From: JBFAPK01 sp040676675
Lineage (GTDB): Bacteria; Actinomycetota; Actinomycetes; Mycobacteriales; Micromonosporaceae
Direction of reading: 5' to 3'
DNA: 64,000 nucleotides
NCBI RefSeq assembly: GCF_040676675.1
Contig: NZ_JBFAPK010000015.1
Span: 108,024 to 172,023, forward strand
Both the position numbers and the translations under genes were made by a program. Below, piece after piece: positions 16,800 through 25,115 of the stretch. The notes below the pieces were generated by a model. That model made no database searches and was not told where the DNA came from. It saw only the letters and a program-made list of their open reading frames with translations. The stretch's first letter is position 1; each line of letters begins with the position of its first letter.

Positions 16800-18308
16800 A
16801 TGACCGCACCCTCGACCCTCGTGGCGGCCGACCCACCGGCGTCGCCCCCCACGCGACCGCCGCTGCGGCGGCGGCGCCTCGCGCTGCCGGTCGCGGCCGT
16901 CGCGCTCGCCGCCGTCGCGGTCGGCGGCACCGGCCGTGAGATGTGGAACGACGAGTACTCCACCTGGTACGCCACCACGCTCACCTGGCCCGAGTTCCGC
17001 CAACTGCTCGGCAACATCGACCTGGTGCACGCCCTCTACTACGTGGCGATGCGGCTCTGGACGGGCGCGTTCGGCGACTCGGTGCTCGCCCTGCGGCTGC
17101 CCTCGTTCCTCGGCATGGCGGTGGCGGCCGGCGCGCTCACCGCGCTCGGCCGGCGCCTCTACGGCGGGACCGTCGGGGTGAGCGCGGGGCTGATCTTCGC
17201 GGCGTTGCCGGCCGTCTCCCGGTACGGGCAGGAGGCCCGCTCGTACGCGTGGGTGACAGCCCTGGCCGTACTGGCCACGCTGGCGCTGCTGCGGGCGCTG
17301 GAGCGACCGTCGTGGCGCCGGTTCCTGCTCTACGGCGTGACCCTGCTCGCCCTGACGTACCTGCACTTCGTCGCCGCCACGGTGCTCGCGGCGCACGCCG
17401 CGCTGGTGTGGCGGGCGGCCCGGCGCGGCGGCGGGCGACCGGTGGCACGCGCCTGGCTCGCCGCGGTGCTGGGGCTGGTGCTGACCGTGGCGCCGCTGCT
17501 CTACGGCGCGTCCGGCCAGTCCGCCCAGGTCGAGTGGATCAGTCGGAGCCGCCAGGCGGTCGCCCGCTATCCGGGAGACCTCTTCGGGTCCGCGGCGATG
17601 GCGTGGGTGCTGGTCCCGATCGCGCTGCTCGGCGCCGTGGCGCTCTGGTACGCCCGGCGCGGTCCGATCGCGCCGCTGCTGCTCTGGGCGGTCCTGCCGC
17701 CGGTCTTCTGCTACCTCGCGCACCCGGTGGCGCACATCTTCCTCGCGAAGTACGCGCTCTTCACGCTCCCGGCGTGGGCGCTGCTGGCCGGCGCCGCGAT
17801 CGCCGTACCGGTCCGCGCCCTGCGGCGCTGGCTGGCGCCCGCCGACCGGGTGGTGGTGCTGGGGCTGGCGCTGCTGCTGGTCGCCGCCGCCGGGGCCGCC
17901 GGGCAGGTCGAGGTGCGCCGCAGCCCGGTGGCCGGCGAGGCGGACTTCCGTGCCGCCGCGCAGGTCATCGACGACGGCTATCGGCCGGGCGACGGCATCG
18001 CCTACGCCGGCTTCGACCCGTCCCGCCCGATCCGCCTGCCCCTCGCCTACGAGCTGCGTACCCGGCCGCGCGACGTCTTCCTCGCGGTGCCGTCGAACCG
18101 GACCGGACGGTACTCCGGGGTGGAGTGCGTCGACCCGGTGCCCTGCCTGGGCGACGCACCACGGCTCTGGCTGGTCGTCGGCGGCGGGCGGCTGGACCCG
18201 GTGGACGCCTTCCCGCCCGTACGGGCCCAGCTGCTGCGCCGCGAGTTCACGGTGGCCGAGGTGGAGCGGCTGCCCCGAGTGGACGTGGCCCTGCTCGTCC
18301 GGCGCTGA
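16800..18308 (+). CDS. GT-C (GT39/PMT/ArnT-like) membrane glycosyltransferase
   Basis: 502-residue polytopic membrane protein with about 9-11 hydrophobic helices. The first periplasmic loop has WNDEYSTW; the Asp-Glu pair is the catalytic/metal motif of GT-C enzymes such as ArnT and protein mannosyltransferases. GQEARSYAW follows in the next loop, also typical. It would move a sugar from a polyprenyl-phosphate donor to a lipid, glycan or protein outside the membrane. The ATG at 16800 is supported by AAGGAG 8 bases ahead; earlier ATGs at 16755 and 16758 lack a site. It diverges from the GH10 gene, with 95 bases between the starts. Confidence 0.83.
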   Translation: MTAPSTLVAADPPASPPTRPPLRRRRLALPVAAVALAAVAVGGTGREMWNDEYSTWYATTLTWPEFRQLLGNIDLVHALYYVAMRLWTGAFGDSVLALRLPSFLGMAVAAGALTALGRRLYGGTVGVSAGLIFAALPAVSRYGQEARSYAWVTALAVLATLALLRALERPSWRRFLLYGVTLLALTYLHFVAATVLAAHAALVWRAARRGGGRPVARAWLAAVLGLVLTVAPLLYGASGQSAQVEWISRSRQAVARYPGDLFGSAAMAWVLVPIALLGAVALWYARRGPIAPLLLWAVLPPVFCYLAHPVAHIFLAKYALFTLPAWALLAGAAIAVPVRALRRWLAPADRVVVLGLALLLVAAAGAAGQVEVRRSPVAGEADFRAAAQVIDDGYRPGDGIAYAGFDPSRPIRLPLAYELRTRPRDVFLAVPSNRTGRYSGVECVDPVPCLGDAPRLWLVVGGGRLDPVDAFPPVRAQLLRREFTVAEVERLPRVDVALLVRR

Positions 18309-18309
18309 C

Positions 18310-18329
18310 GCCGGCCGCGCCGGGCCGGC
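18310..18329. terminator. hairpin between convergent genes
   Basis: A 7-bp perfect GC stem (GCCGGCC/GGCCGGC, 6-base loop) starts 2 bases after the GT-C stop and precedes the stop of the convergent ESX gene at 18354. It could serve both strands. Confidence 0.4.
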
Positions 18330-18353
18330 CCGTGGTAGCCGCTCCTCGATGCC

Positions 18354-19568
18354 TCAGTGCTCGGCGGGTCGCGCCTCGCCGAGCACGCCCGGTACGACCT
18401 CCTCGTCGCCACCCCAGACCATCTCGTCCTCGGTCAACCAGGTCAGGTGCTCGCCGGGCTCGTCCTCGCCGGACTGGCCGTGTCCAGCGGCGGAGCGCCA
18501 GTCGCCGCCCCGGCCGGTGCCGGCCGCGCTGCGCGTCGAGCCGGCGGCGGCCCGGTTGCCGTCCCCACCGGACGCGCCGAGCACGTGGCTCGCGGCGGCG
18601 CCGCTCAGGCTGCTCGCGCCGACCCCGCCGCCCCCGGTGCCGGGGGTGCTTCCGGCGGCCGAGCCCAGCCCGCCCGCGCCGCCGCCGGGCGCGCCGGTCA
18701 CCGGCTCGCCGCCCGCGCCGAGCAGGCTGGTGCCGGTGGCGTCGTCGGTCGAGACGCCGGCCAGGGTCGTCGGCGCCGGCCCGTAGTCGGTCGGGGCGTC
18801 CGGCCCGATCGGCCAGCCGACCTGCTCGAACGTGGTGACCTGGTGCGGGATGATCTCCTCGTCGCGCTTGCCGTCCTGCCCGTACGGCTTCGCGGTCGGC
18901 GCCTGGCGCGGACGGGTGCCCGGCGGGGTGCTGGCCGGGTCGACGGTGCCGTCGGGGTCGCCGTCGGGCAGCTCGACCGGCGGGGTGGTGAACTCGGCGG
19001 GCCAGGTGGCGTGCTCGGTCACCCGGTAGTCGGCGGCCAGTTCGGCGACGAGGCGCGCCATGCGCTGGTGCGCCTTCTCCTTTTCCTCCTCGTCCTGGTT
19101 GTGGCCGAGGGCGCCGCCGACGATGCCGCCGATCACGGTGCCGCCGGGGCCGAAGAGGGAGCCGACCGCCGCGCCCTTGCCCGCGCCGCTGATCGTCTTG
19201 TCCAGGTCGTCGGTCTCGTCGGGCGACTCGGCCTGCTTCTGCGCGTCCTTCAGCGCCGCCGACATGGTCACCAGGCCGGAGCGCATGTCGTCGAACTCGC
19301 CGGCCAGCGTCTCGGCGTAGGAGGCGACCAGCTCGACCCGGCGCTGGAACTCGCGGCCGGCCGCGCTGTCCCAGTTCGGGGCGAGCCGGCGCAGGTCCCG
19401 GCGGAGCGAGGCGGCCAGTCCGTTGGCGGTGTCCTGGATGGACTTCCAGGACGTGGCCAGGCCGTCGACCTGCTCCGGCTGGCCGGCCGTGAGCTTGGCG
19501 TACAGCTCCTCGTGGCTCAGCCGCTGGTACCGCTCGTAGTACTCATCGGGCATCGGTTCGTCCACCAT
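18354..19568 (-). CDS. large WXG-like, Gly-rich ESX-associated protein (module A)
   Basis: 404 residues, no known name. Residues about 1-135 are helical and WXG100-like (WKSIQDTANG, then LAPNWDSAAGREF with Trp at the turn). A Gly-rich hydrophobic stretch GAAVGSLFGPGGTVIGGIVG follows (about 150-170), then an acidic/Lys segment, a long Pro/Gly/Ser linker, and a C-terminal tail HLTWLTEDEMVWGGDEE ending near PGVLG. The same tail closes the protein at 43440-44813. The gene overlaps the start of nothing downstream, but its own 5' end overlaps the upstream small gene by 26 bases. Likely a type VII secretion substrate; its function is unknown. A second Met five codons later (MPDEYYER) is an alternative start. 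Confidence 0.75.
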   Translation of the reverse strand: MVDEPMPDEYYERYQRLSHEELYAKLTAGQPEQVDGLATSWKSIQDTANGLAASLRRDLRRLAPNWDSAAGREFQRRVELVASYAETLAGEFDDMRSGLVTMSAALKDAQKQAESPDETDDLDKTISGAGKGAAVGSLFGPGGTVIGGIVGGALGHNQDEEEKEKAHQRMARLVAELAADYRVTEHATWPAEFTTPPVELPDGDPDGTVDPASTPPGTRPRQAPTAKPYGQDGKRDEEIIPHQVTTFEQVGWPIGPDAPTDYGPAPTTLAGVSTDDATGTSLLGAGGEPVTGAPGGGAGGLGSAAGSTPGTGGGGVGASSLSGAAASHVLGASGGDGNRAAAGSTRSAAGTGRGGDWRSAAGHGQSGEDEPGEHLTWLTEDEMVWGGDEEVVPGVLGEARPAEH

Positions 19569-19914
19569 CCAGCACCTCGCCCACCGGACGCATCACCCTC
19601 GCGATGTCGTCCGAGTTCGCCCTGTTGCGCGCCTCGGTCGTGCGGTAGTTGTGCATGATCGTGTCGGTCGCGGTCCGGGTGGCGCTCACGGCGCGCAGCA
19701 GCCGCCGGGCCCGCGCGAGCGAGTCCTCGTGCAGCGCCTGGTAGCCGGTCGCCGTCTCGGTGGCGTCCTGGAACTCGCCGAGCGCGGGAGGCTTGTCGTG
19801 CAGCTTGGTGCTCAGCGTCGTGAGTATCGCGTTCGCCTCGTCCAGCCGCGCCTGCAAGGTCTTGTGGAAGTCCTCCAACGAGAGGACATCCACCCTCGTG
19901 CTCTCGTCGCCCAC
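19543..19914 (-). CDS. small ESX-associated helical protein with YxxxE signal (module A)
   Basis: 123 residues, two long helices predicted by eye: residues about 14-50 and 62-105, joined by a Pro-containing turn (DKPPALGEF). Near the C-terminus IMHNYRTTEARNRAN contains Y-R-T-T-E, matching the YxxxD/E general signal of type VII substrates. The same block (NYRTAEERNRAS) occurs in the protein at 42957-43424. It lies directly upstream of, and overlaps by 26 bases, the large WXG-like gene, like PE genes before PPE genes. I infer a heterodimer with the large partner that is exported by the ESX machine. The ATG at 19914 starts MGDESTRVDV. Confidence 0.75.
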   Translation of the reverse strand: MGDESTRVDVLSLEDFHKTLQARLDEANAILTTLSTKLHDKPPALGEFQDATETATGYQALHEDSLARARRLLRAVSATRTATDTIMHNYRTTEARNRANSDDIARVMRPVGEVLDGGRTDAR

Positions 19915-20002
19915 CGCGATCCTCCCCGTTCCCCTCGAACTGCCAGGCTAGCCCACCGGCGCCAACGAAATCGACCGCCGTAAGGGTGGTTGATCGGGCG
20001 CG

Positions 20003-21460
20003 CTATGCGCCCGCGCTGGGCGAGGCGGCGGGCGGTCCCGCCGAGGGCTCGGACTTCGGCAGGAAGCGCAGCGCCGCGGCGGGGTCCAGGGCCGGGCCGG
20101 TGGGGATCAGCGCCAGCAGGTATGACGGTACGGGGACGGGGGTCGCGTCGGGATAGCCGAGCGACTGCTGTACGGCCGGCGCGTCCTGCCTCGGCAGCGC
20201 GTACTTGATGCCCTGGTCGGTGACGAGGTAGCGGGTCGCACCGGTGGCCGGCGTGCCCGGGGCCGGCAGCACCTGTACCAGCGCGCCGTGCCCGCCCGTC
20301 AGGAGCACCCGGTCGGCCAGCCGGACCCCGTCCAGTCCGACCTGGACCGGGGGGAGGTTGGCCGAGGCCTCGGTGAGCCGCTCGTCCGCCCGGGTGAAGA
20401 GCTCGATCGTGGTGAGCTGCCCGCCGTTCGGGCTGGCGTCCCGGTAGCTGGCGCAGACCATGGCCGGCTCGCCGCCGCCGTTGCGCAGGCGCGGGATCTC
20501 GTTCGGGAATCCGTCGGGCTCGAACCGCGGGTTCCCCTGCACCGCGCCGGCCGCGCTCGCCGAGATGTCGACCACCTGCTGTCCGCCGGCCAGCAGCAGC
20601 CGCGCCATCGTCTCGCCGATCGTCACGAGCCCCCGGTCCAGCAGCAGGTAGAACTGCTCGCCGGAGCGGTACACCTGCCCGATCTTGCCGACTTTGCCGT
20701 CCACCGCGACGCCGTCCTCGCCGGCCCGGTAGACGAAGCCGGGCTTGAGGTCGGGGCCGGCCGCGATGCTGTTGAGCAGCGCCTGGTCCACCGGTACCGG
20801 CGTCGCCGCGGTCAGTTCCAGCGCCGCGAGGGTGGCGCCGTCGGGCACCTTGAGCCGGTGGCTGTTCCAGAGCAGGTACCGCACGGCGTCGCTGCCGGTA
20901 CCGGTGCTGACCAGCAGTCCGTCGCCCGCCAGGGTGGTACCGCCGGCCGGCTCGCTGCCGACCAGCACGTGCGCGGCCAGGGCGGCCGAGCCGGGGCTCC
21001 GGCGCATGGAGCAGGTGCTCCAGGGCAGGCCGTCCAGCGCGGCCGGGTCGGGCAGCGCGTCGGGCGCGTTCGGGATGCCCACCGGCTCGCCGCGCGGTAC
21101 GTCCCGCAGCGACCGGCGGGACAGCGTCTGTACGGTCGGCTGTGCGGCGCCCACGATCAGCCGGGCCGAGGAGTAGTTGAGGACCGGGTGCAGGCGCCCC
21201 TGGATGTAGACGTAGCGGGCGCCGGTCTCGCGCTCGATCACGATCTGGTTGTCGGCCGGCCGGCCGCCACCGGGGCGCAGGAAGCCGTAGACGCCGACCC
21301 CGGCGAAGACGATCGTGGCGAGCATGGCGCTGCCGAAGACCGCGAGGCCGAGCCGGCGCATCGGCAGCTCGGTCGTCTCCGGCTCGCCGGAGAGCATCGC
21401 CGATCCGATGCGGCGGGTCACGAAGCGATATGCCTGTACCTGTTCGCGACGGGTCCGCAC
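20003..21460 (-). CDS. eccB: type VII secretion membrane protein EccB
   Basis: 485 residues, the family's usual size. The start VRTRREQVQAYRFVTRRIGSA is the conserved cytosolic EccB N-terminus, then one membrane helix (about 40-62, LAVFGSAMLATIVFAGVGVYGF) and a large periplasmic part with the R1-R4 core repeats and a likely disulfide pair (Cys in WSTCSM and MVCASY). EccB is part of the EccBCDE inner-membrane pore. The GTG at 21460 was chosen because GGGAGGG lies just ahead; the frame extends upstream without a site. A GGGCGC/GCGCCC hairpin (19996-20012) covers the stop codon. It is separated from the other ecc genes by a polysaccharide operon on the opposite strand. Confidence 0.93.
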   Translation of the reverse strand: MRTRREQVQAYRFVTRRIGSAMLSGEPETTELPMRRLGLAVFGSAMLATIVFAGVGVYGFLRPGGGRPADNQIVIERETGARYVYIQGRLHPVLNYSSARLIVGAAQPTVQTLSRRSLRDVPRGEPVGIPNAPDALPDPAALDGLPWSTCSMRRSPGSAALAAHVLVGSEPAGGTTLAGDGLLVSTGTGSDAVRYLLWNSHRLKVPDGATLAALELTAATPVPVDQALLNSIAAGPDLKPGFVYRAGEDGVAVDGKVGKIGQVYRSGEQFYLLLDRGLVTIGETMARLLLAGGQQVVDISASAAGAVQGNPRFEPDGFPNEIPRLRNGGGEPAMVCASYRDASPNGGQLTTIELFTRADERLTEASANLPPVQVGLDGVRLADRVLLTGGHGALVQVLPAPGTPATGATRYLVTDQGIKYALPRQDAPAVQQSLGYPDATPVPVPSYLLALIPTGPALDPAAALRFLPKSEPSAGPPAASPSAGA

Positions 21461-21735
21461 ATTCCCTCCCCGGTTGACCGCCGGTACCGCGCGCCTACCA
21501 CGCACCGGACGCGACAACTCTACGGGTCACCCGGACGCCGCCGGGGGCGCGGCCACGGGTACAGACAGGACGGAGGCGCTCGCCGCACGTCGGACCGCCT
21601 TACTACTATCTGGCGCATACTCGCCGCCGCCCTATCTGGACATTGTCGAACCACACCCATTCGCCGATTCGGGCGGCGGCCGGCGCGCGCCGGCGGCGAC
21701 GGGCGCGAGGCGGGTCGGATGGAGACGGGGGAGCG

Positions 21736-22662
21736 ATGGGTTCAACTGCGGTACCCGGCACAGCGGAGCGCCCGGCCGGGGCGCCCCGCGTGAGCGTGGT
21801 CGTGCCGACCCTCAACGAGGAGCGGAATCTGCCGTACTTCTTCGCCCGGCTGCCGCGCCAGCAGGTGGCCGAGGTGATCCTGGTCGACGGCGGATCGGTG
21901 GACCGTACCGTGGCCGTGGCGCGCGAGCTGTACCCGGAGCTGATCGTGGTGCACCAGACCCGCACCGGCAAGGGGAACGCGCTGGCCTGCGGCTTCGAGG
22001 TCTCCACCGGCGACATCATCGTGATGATCGACGCGGACGGCTCGACCGACCCGGCGGAGATCCCGCGTTTCGTCTCGACGCTGGTGGACGGCACCGACTA
22101 CGCCAAGGGCTCGCGGTTCCGGCCGGGCGGGGGCAGCGAGGACATCACCCGCCTGCGCAAGCTCGGCAACTACGGGCTGAACGGCTTCGTGAACCTGCTC
22201 TTCGGCACCCGCTTCACCGACCTCTGTTACGGCTACAACGCCTTCTGGCGGCGTTCGCTGGCCCGGCTCGACCTGCCCGCCGTCGACCTGCCCCCGCCGC
22301 CGGAGGGCGGCAAGCTCTGGGGCGACGGCTTCGAGGTGGAGACGCTGATCAACATCAGGGCGGCGGCGCACGGGCTGCGCATCGACGAGGTCGCCAGCAT
22401 GGAGTCGCGCCGGTTGCACGGGGTCAGCAACCTGAACGCCTTCAGCGACGGGATGCGGGTGCTGCGGACGATCCTGCGGGAGTACCGCCGCATCCGGGCC
22501 GAACGCGAGGCGGGTGTCTCCCTCGGCGGCGGTGTGGTCGACGCCGGGAGCGCGGTCGACGCCGCGCCGGTGCCGCCCGTACCGGCGCCGCGGCCGGCCG
22601 GTGCCGACCCGCTCCGGCCCGTGCCGGTGCCGCGGCCGGCCGCGCTGGTGGAGGAGGGGTGA
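21736..22662 (+). CDS. GT2 polyprenol-phosphate sugar transferase-like (operon gene 1)
   Basis: 308 residues, GT-A fold. Motifs VSVVVPTLNEERNL, EVILVDGGSVDRT, KGNALACGFEV and IDADGSTDP (the DxD) match DPM-synthase-like family 2 enzymes that load a sugar onto polyprenyl phosphate; the region YGYNAFWRR lies in the acceptor part. The C-terminal 45 residues are a Pro/Ala-rich tail with a repeated VPVPRPA-like pattern. No membrane helices. ATG at 21736 with GGGGAG just upstream. First gene of seven that overlap or abut by a few bases; its stop overlaps the GTG of the next (GTGA). The donor could feed the GT-C enzymes nearby. Confidence 0.85.
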   Translation: MGSTAVPGTAERPAGAPRVSVVVPTLNEERNLPYFFARLPRQQVAEVILVDGGSVDRTVAVARELYPELIVVHQTRTGKGNALACGFEVSTGDIIVMIDADGSTDPAEIPRFVSTLVDGTDYAKGSRFRPGGGSEDITRLRKLGNYGLNGFVNLLFGTRFTDLCYGYNAFWRRSLARLDLPAVDLPPPPEGGKLWGDGFEVETLINIRAAAHGLRIDEVASMESRRLHGVSNLNAFSDGMRVLRTILREYRRIRAEREAGVSLGGGVVDAGSAVDAAPVPPVPAPRPAGADPLRPVPVPRPAALVEEG

Positions 22663-23744
22663 GCACGGGTCCCACCGGCGCGGGGACGCCGCCGGTCAGC
22701 GTGATCATCCCCTGCTACGACGAGCGGCGCTGGCCGCAACTGGTCGCCGCGGTCGACTCGGCGCGGCGGCAGTCGCCGGCCCCGGCCGAGGTCGTGGTCT
22801 CGGTCGACCACAACGACGCGCTGCTGCGGCGGGCGCGGCGGGAGCTGACCGGGGTGACCGTGCTGGCCAACCGGTTCACCCGGGGCGCCTCCGGCAACCG
22901 GAACACGGCGGCCTTCCACACCCGTACGCCGTTGATCGCGATGCTCGACGACGACGCGTACGCCCATCCGGGCTGGCTCGCCGGGCTCGTCGCCCCGTTC
23001 GCCGATCCGGGCGTGGTCGGCACCGGCGGCCGTACGCTCCCCGCCTGGGAGGGCGCCCGTCCGGCGTGGTTCCCGGACGAGTACCTCTGGGTGGTGGGCG
23101 CGTCCTTCGCCGGCGGCCCGGCCGAGCCCGGCCCGGTCCGCAACGTCTGGGCGCTGAGCATGGCCGTGCGCCGGGACGTCTTCTCCGCCGTCGGCGGGTT
23201 CCGGGAGAGCTTCGGCAAGGTCGCCGACCGGAACCGGCCGGAGGACACCGAGCTGTGCCTGCGGATGACCGCGGCCAGCGGGGGCGGGCGGTGGTGGTTC
23301 GTGCCGGACGCCGTCGTCGACCACGCGGTCAGCGAGGCCCGGGCGCGCTTCGGCTACTTCGTCGCCCGCTGCTGGTCCGAGGGGCGGGGCAAGGTCGCGA
23401 TGGCCCGGCTGGACAGTCATCGGGAGAGCCTCGGCTCGGAACGCGACTACCTGCGGCGTACGCTGCCCCGGGCCGTCGTACGCGGGCTCGGCGACGCCCT
23501 GCGCGGACGCGGCGCCGCCCACGCGGCCCGGGCCGCGACGGTGCTCACCGGGATCGCGGTGGCGGGGCTGGGCGGTATGGTCGAACTCGCCCGGCCGGCG
23601 GGGCGGCCGACCGTCGCGGCGCCGCGACCAGGGACCGCCGGGCCGGAGCCGGACCCGGGAACGGCCGCCGGGGCGAGCGCGACCGGGACCGGCGCGACCG
23701 CCGACGAGCGGGACGCGCCTGAGCTGACATCGGGGAGATCGTAG
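22659..23744 (+). CDS. GT2 glycosyltransferase (operon gene 2)
   Basis: 361 residues. N-terminal GT2 domain with VSVIIPCYDERRW, a VVVSVDHND strand, GASGNRNTA and the metal motif LDDDAYAHP (about residue 95), followed by NRPEDTELCLRM, the ED motif of the acceptor site. A C-terminal amphipathic or membrane-associated helix (about 290-315) and a Pro/Ala/Thr tail follow. It adds one sugar to the repeat unit on the cytosolic side; sugar unknown. The GTG start overlaps the previous stop (GTGA, 22659-22662), so it is translationally coupled; a GAGGAGGGG site lies within the preceding gene. Confidence 0.85.
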   Translation: MSTGPTGAGTPPVSVIIPCYDERRWPQLVAAVDSARRQSPAPAEVVVSVDHNDALLRRARRELTGVTVLANRFTRGASGNRNTAAFHTRTPLIAMLDDDAYAHPGWLAGLVAPFADPGVVGTGGRTLPAWEGARPAWFPDEYLWVVGASFAGGPAEPGPVRNVWALSMAVRRDVFSAVGGFRESFGKVADRNRPEDTELCLRMTAASGGGRWWFVPDAVVDHAVSEARARFGYFVARCWSEGRGKVAMARLDSHRESLGSERDYLRRTLPRAVVRGLGDALRGRGAAHAARAATVLTGIAVAGLGGMVELARPAGRPTVAAPRPGTAGPEPDPGTAAGASATGTGATADERDAPELTSGRS

Positions 23745-25115
23745 GTGACCAGCACCGCCGAGGCGGCCACCACGGCCGGCGCGCGCGCGGCCGTCCGCGA
23801 CGTCGAGGTCTCGGAGCCGCTGCCGGAGCTGCCCGGGCGCGACCCGGACGGGCGCCGGCTGGACCGGGCCTGGCTGCTGGTGCGGGTCTTCACCGAGCCC
23901 GTCGGCGCCCTCATGCTCCGGGTGCCCGAGGCGGGGCTCGCCGCCGGCGAGGTCGCCGCGGCGCTCACCGCCGCGTGCGGTGAGGAGATCGAGACCCGGG
24001 TACGCGCCGCCGGGGGAGAGCCGGGCGGCGGGCTCCCGCCCGACGGGGTACGCGTCCCGAACACCCCGCCGTACCTGGCCCGTCGGGCGGAGGTGCTGCG
24101 GGCCGCGCCACCGGTCACCGTGGTCATCTGCACCCGGGACCGGCCCGCGGAGCTGTCCCGCTGCCTGGAGAGCGTGCTCGCCCAGGGCTACCCCAACCTG
24201 CGGGTCCTGGTGGTGGACAACGCGCCGACCGGCGACGGTACCGCCCGGGTGGCCCGCGAGGCGGCCCGCCGCGCACCGGTGGAGTACCTGGTCGCCCCGG
24301 TGCCCGGGCTCTCCCGGGCGCGCAACGTCGCGGTCGCGGCGGCCCGCGGCGAGACCCTGGCCTGGCTCGACGACGACGAGGTGGCCGACCCGTACTGGCT
24401 CAGCGAGATCGCCCGCGCGTTGGTCGAACGGCCCGAGGCCGACGTGATCTCCGGCGTGATCGTGCCGGCCGAGCTGGCCACCGCGCCCCAGCTCTGGTTC
24501 GAGCAGTTCGGCGGGCACAGCAAGGGCCGCGGCTTCACCCCGGCGGTCTTCTCCCCGGCCACCGCGCACCGGCAGAGCCCGCTGTATCCGCTGCCGCCGT
24601 TCGCGACCGGGGCGAACATGGTCTTCCGGCCGGGCGTGATCGAGTCCATCGGCGGCTTCGACCCGGCGCTCGGCGCGGGCACGCCGGCGATGGGCGGCGA
24701 GGACACCCGCGCCTTCACCCAGGTCCTGCTGGCCGGCGGCACCATCGCGTACCGGCCGACCGTGCTCGCCCGGCACACGCACCGGCGGGACCTGGACGGG
24801 CTGCGCCGGCAACTGCGCGGGTACGGCGTCGGGCTCACCGCCTTCTACACCAGCCTCCTGCTCGACCGCCCCGGGCTGTTGCTGCCGCTGCTGCGCCTGG
24901 CGCCGGGGGCACTGCGCGACCTGACCAGGCCGGACAGCCCGCGGGTCGCCACGATCGAGGAGGACTTCCCGGCGGAGCTGCTCCGGGACAACCGCCGGGC
25001 GATGGCGTACGGGCCGCTGGCGTACCTGCGCGGCCGGCGGCACGACCGGCGACTGCGCCGCGCCGGGACCGGTCGCGTCTCCGCGCGCTCGCGCCGGGAC
25101 GGGGAGGTCTCATGA
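23745..25115 (+). CDS. GT2 glycosyltransferase (operon gene 3)
   Basis: 456 residues. An N-terminal 115-residue segment (VSEPLPELPGRDPDGR, RAWLLVRVFTEPVG) precedes a GT2 domain: VTVVICTRDRPAELSRCLES, VLVVDNAPT, LSRARNVAVA and LAWLDDDEVADPYW (DxD), then PAMGGEDTRAF for the acceptor side. A C-terminal helix bundle near LRQLRGYGVGLTAFYTSLLL may touch the membrane. The extra N-terminal part with family-specific PVG/LML segments is seen in Actinobacterial exopolysaccharide clusters. The GTG at 23745 follows the previous TAG directly, with GGGGAG 9 bases ahead. Its stop overlaps the next ATG. Confidence 0.85.
   Translation: MTSTAEAATTAGARAAVRDVEVSEPLPELPGRDPDGRRLDRAWLLVRVFTEPVGALMLRVPEAGLAAGEVAAALTAACGEEIETRVRAAGGEPGGGLPPDGVRVPNTPPYLARRAEVLRAAPPVTVVICTRDRPAELSRCLESVLAQGYPNLRVLVVDNAPTGDGTARVAREAARRAPVEYLVAPVPGLSRARNVAVAAARGETLAWLDDDEVADPYWLSEIARALVERPEADVISGVIVPAELATAPQLWFEQFGGHSKGRGFTPAVFSPATAHRQSPLYPLPPFATGANMVFRPGVIESIGGFDPALGAGTPAMGGEDTRAFTQVLLAGGTIAYRPTVLARHTHRRDLDGLRRQLRGYGVGLTAFYTSLLLDRPGLLLPLLRLAPGALRDLTRPDSPRVATIEEDFPAELLRDNRRAMAYGPLAYLRGRRHDRRLRRAGTGRVSARSRRDGEVS

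Noticed and set aside
22233..25043. 936-residue minus-strand frame opposite the glycosyltransferases
   Set aside because: The plus-strand GT2 genes have intact motifs and coupled starts; the minus frame is a codon-bias artefact.
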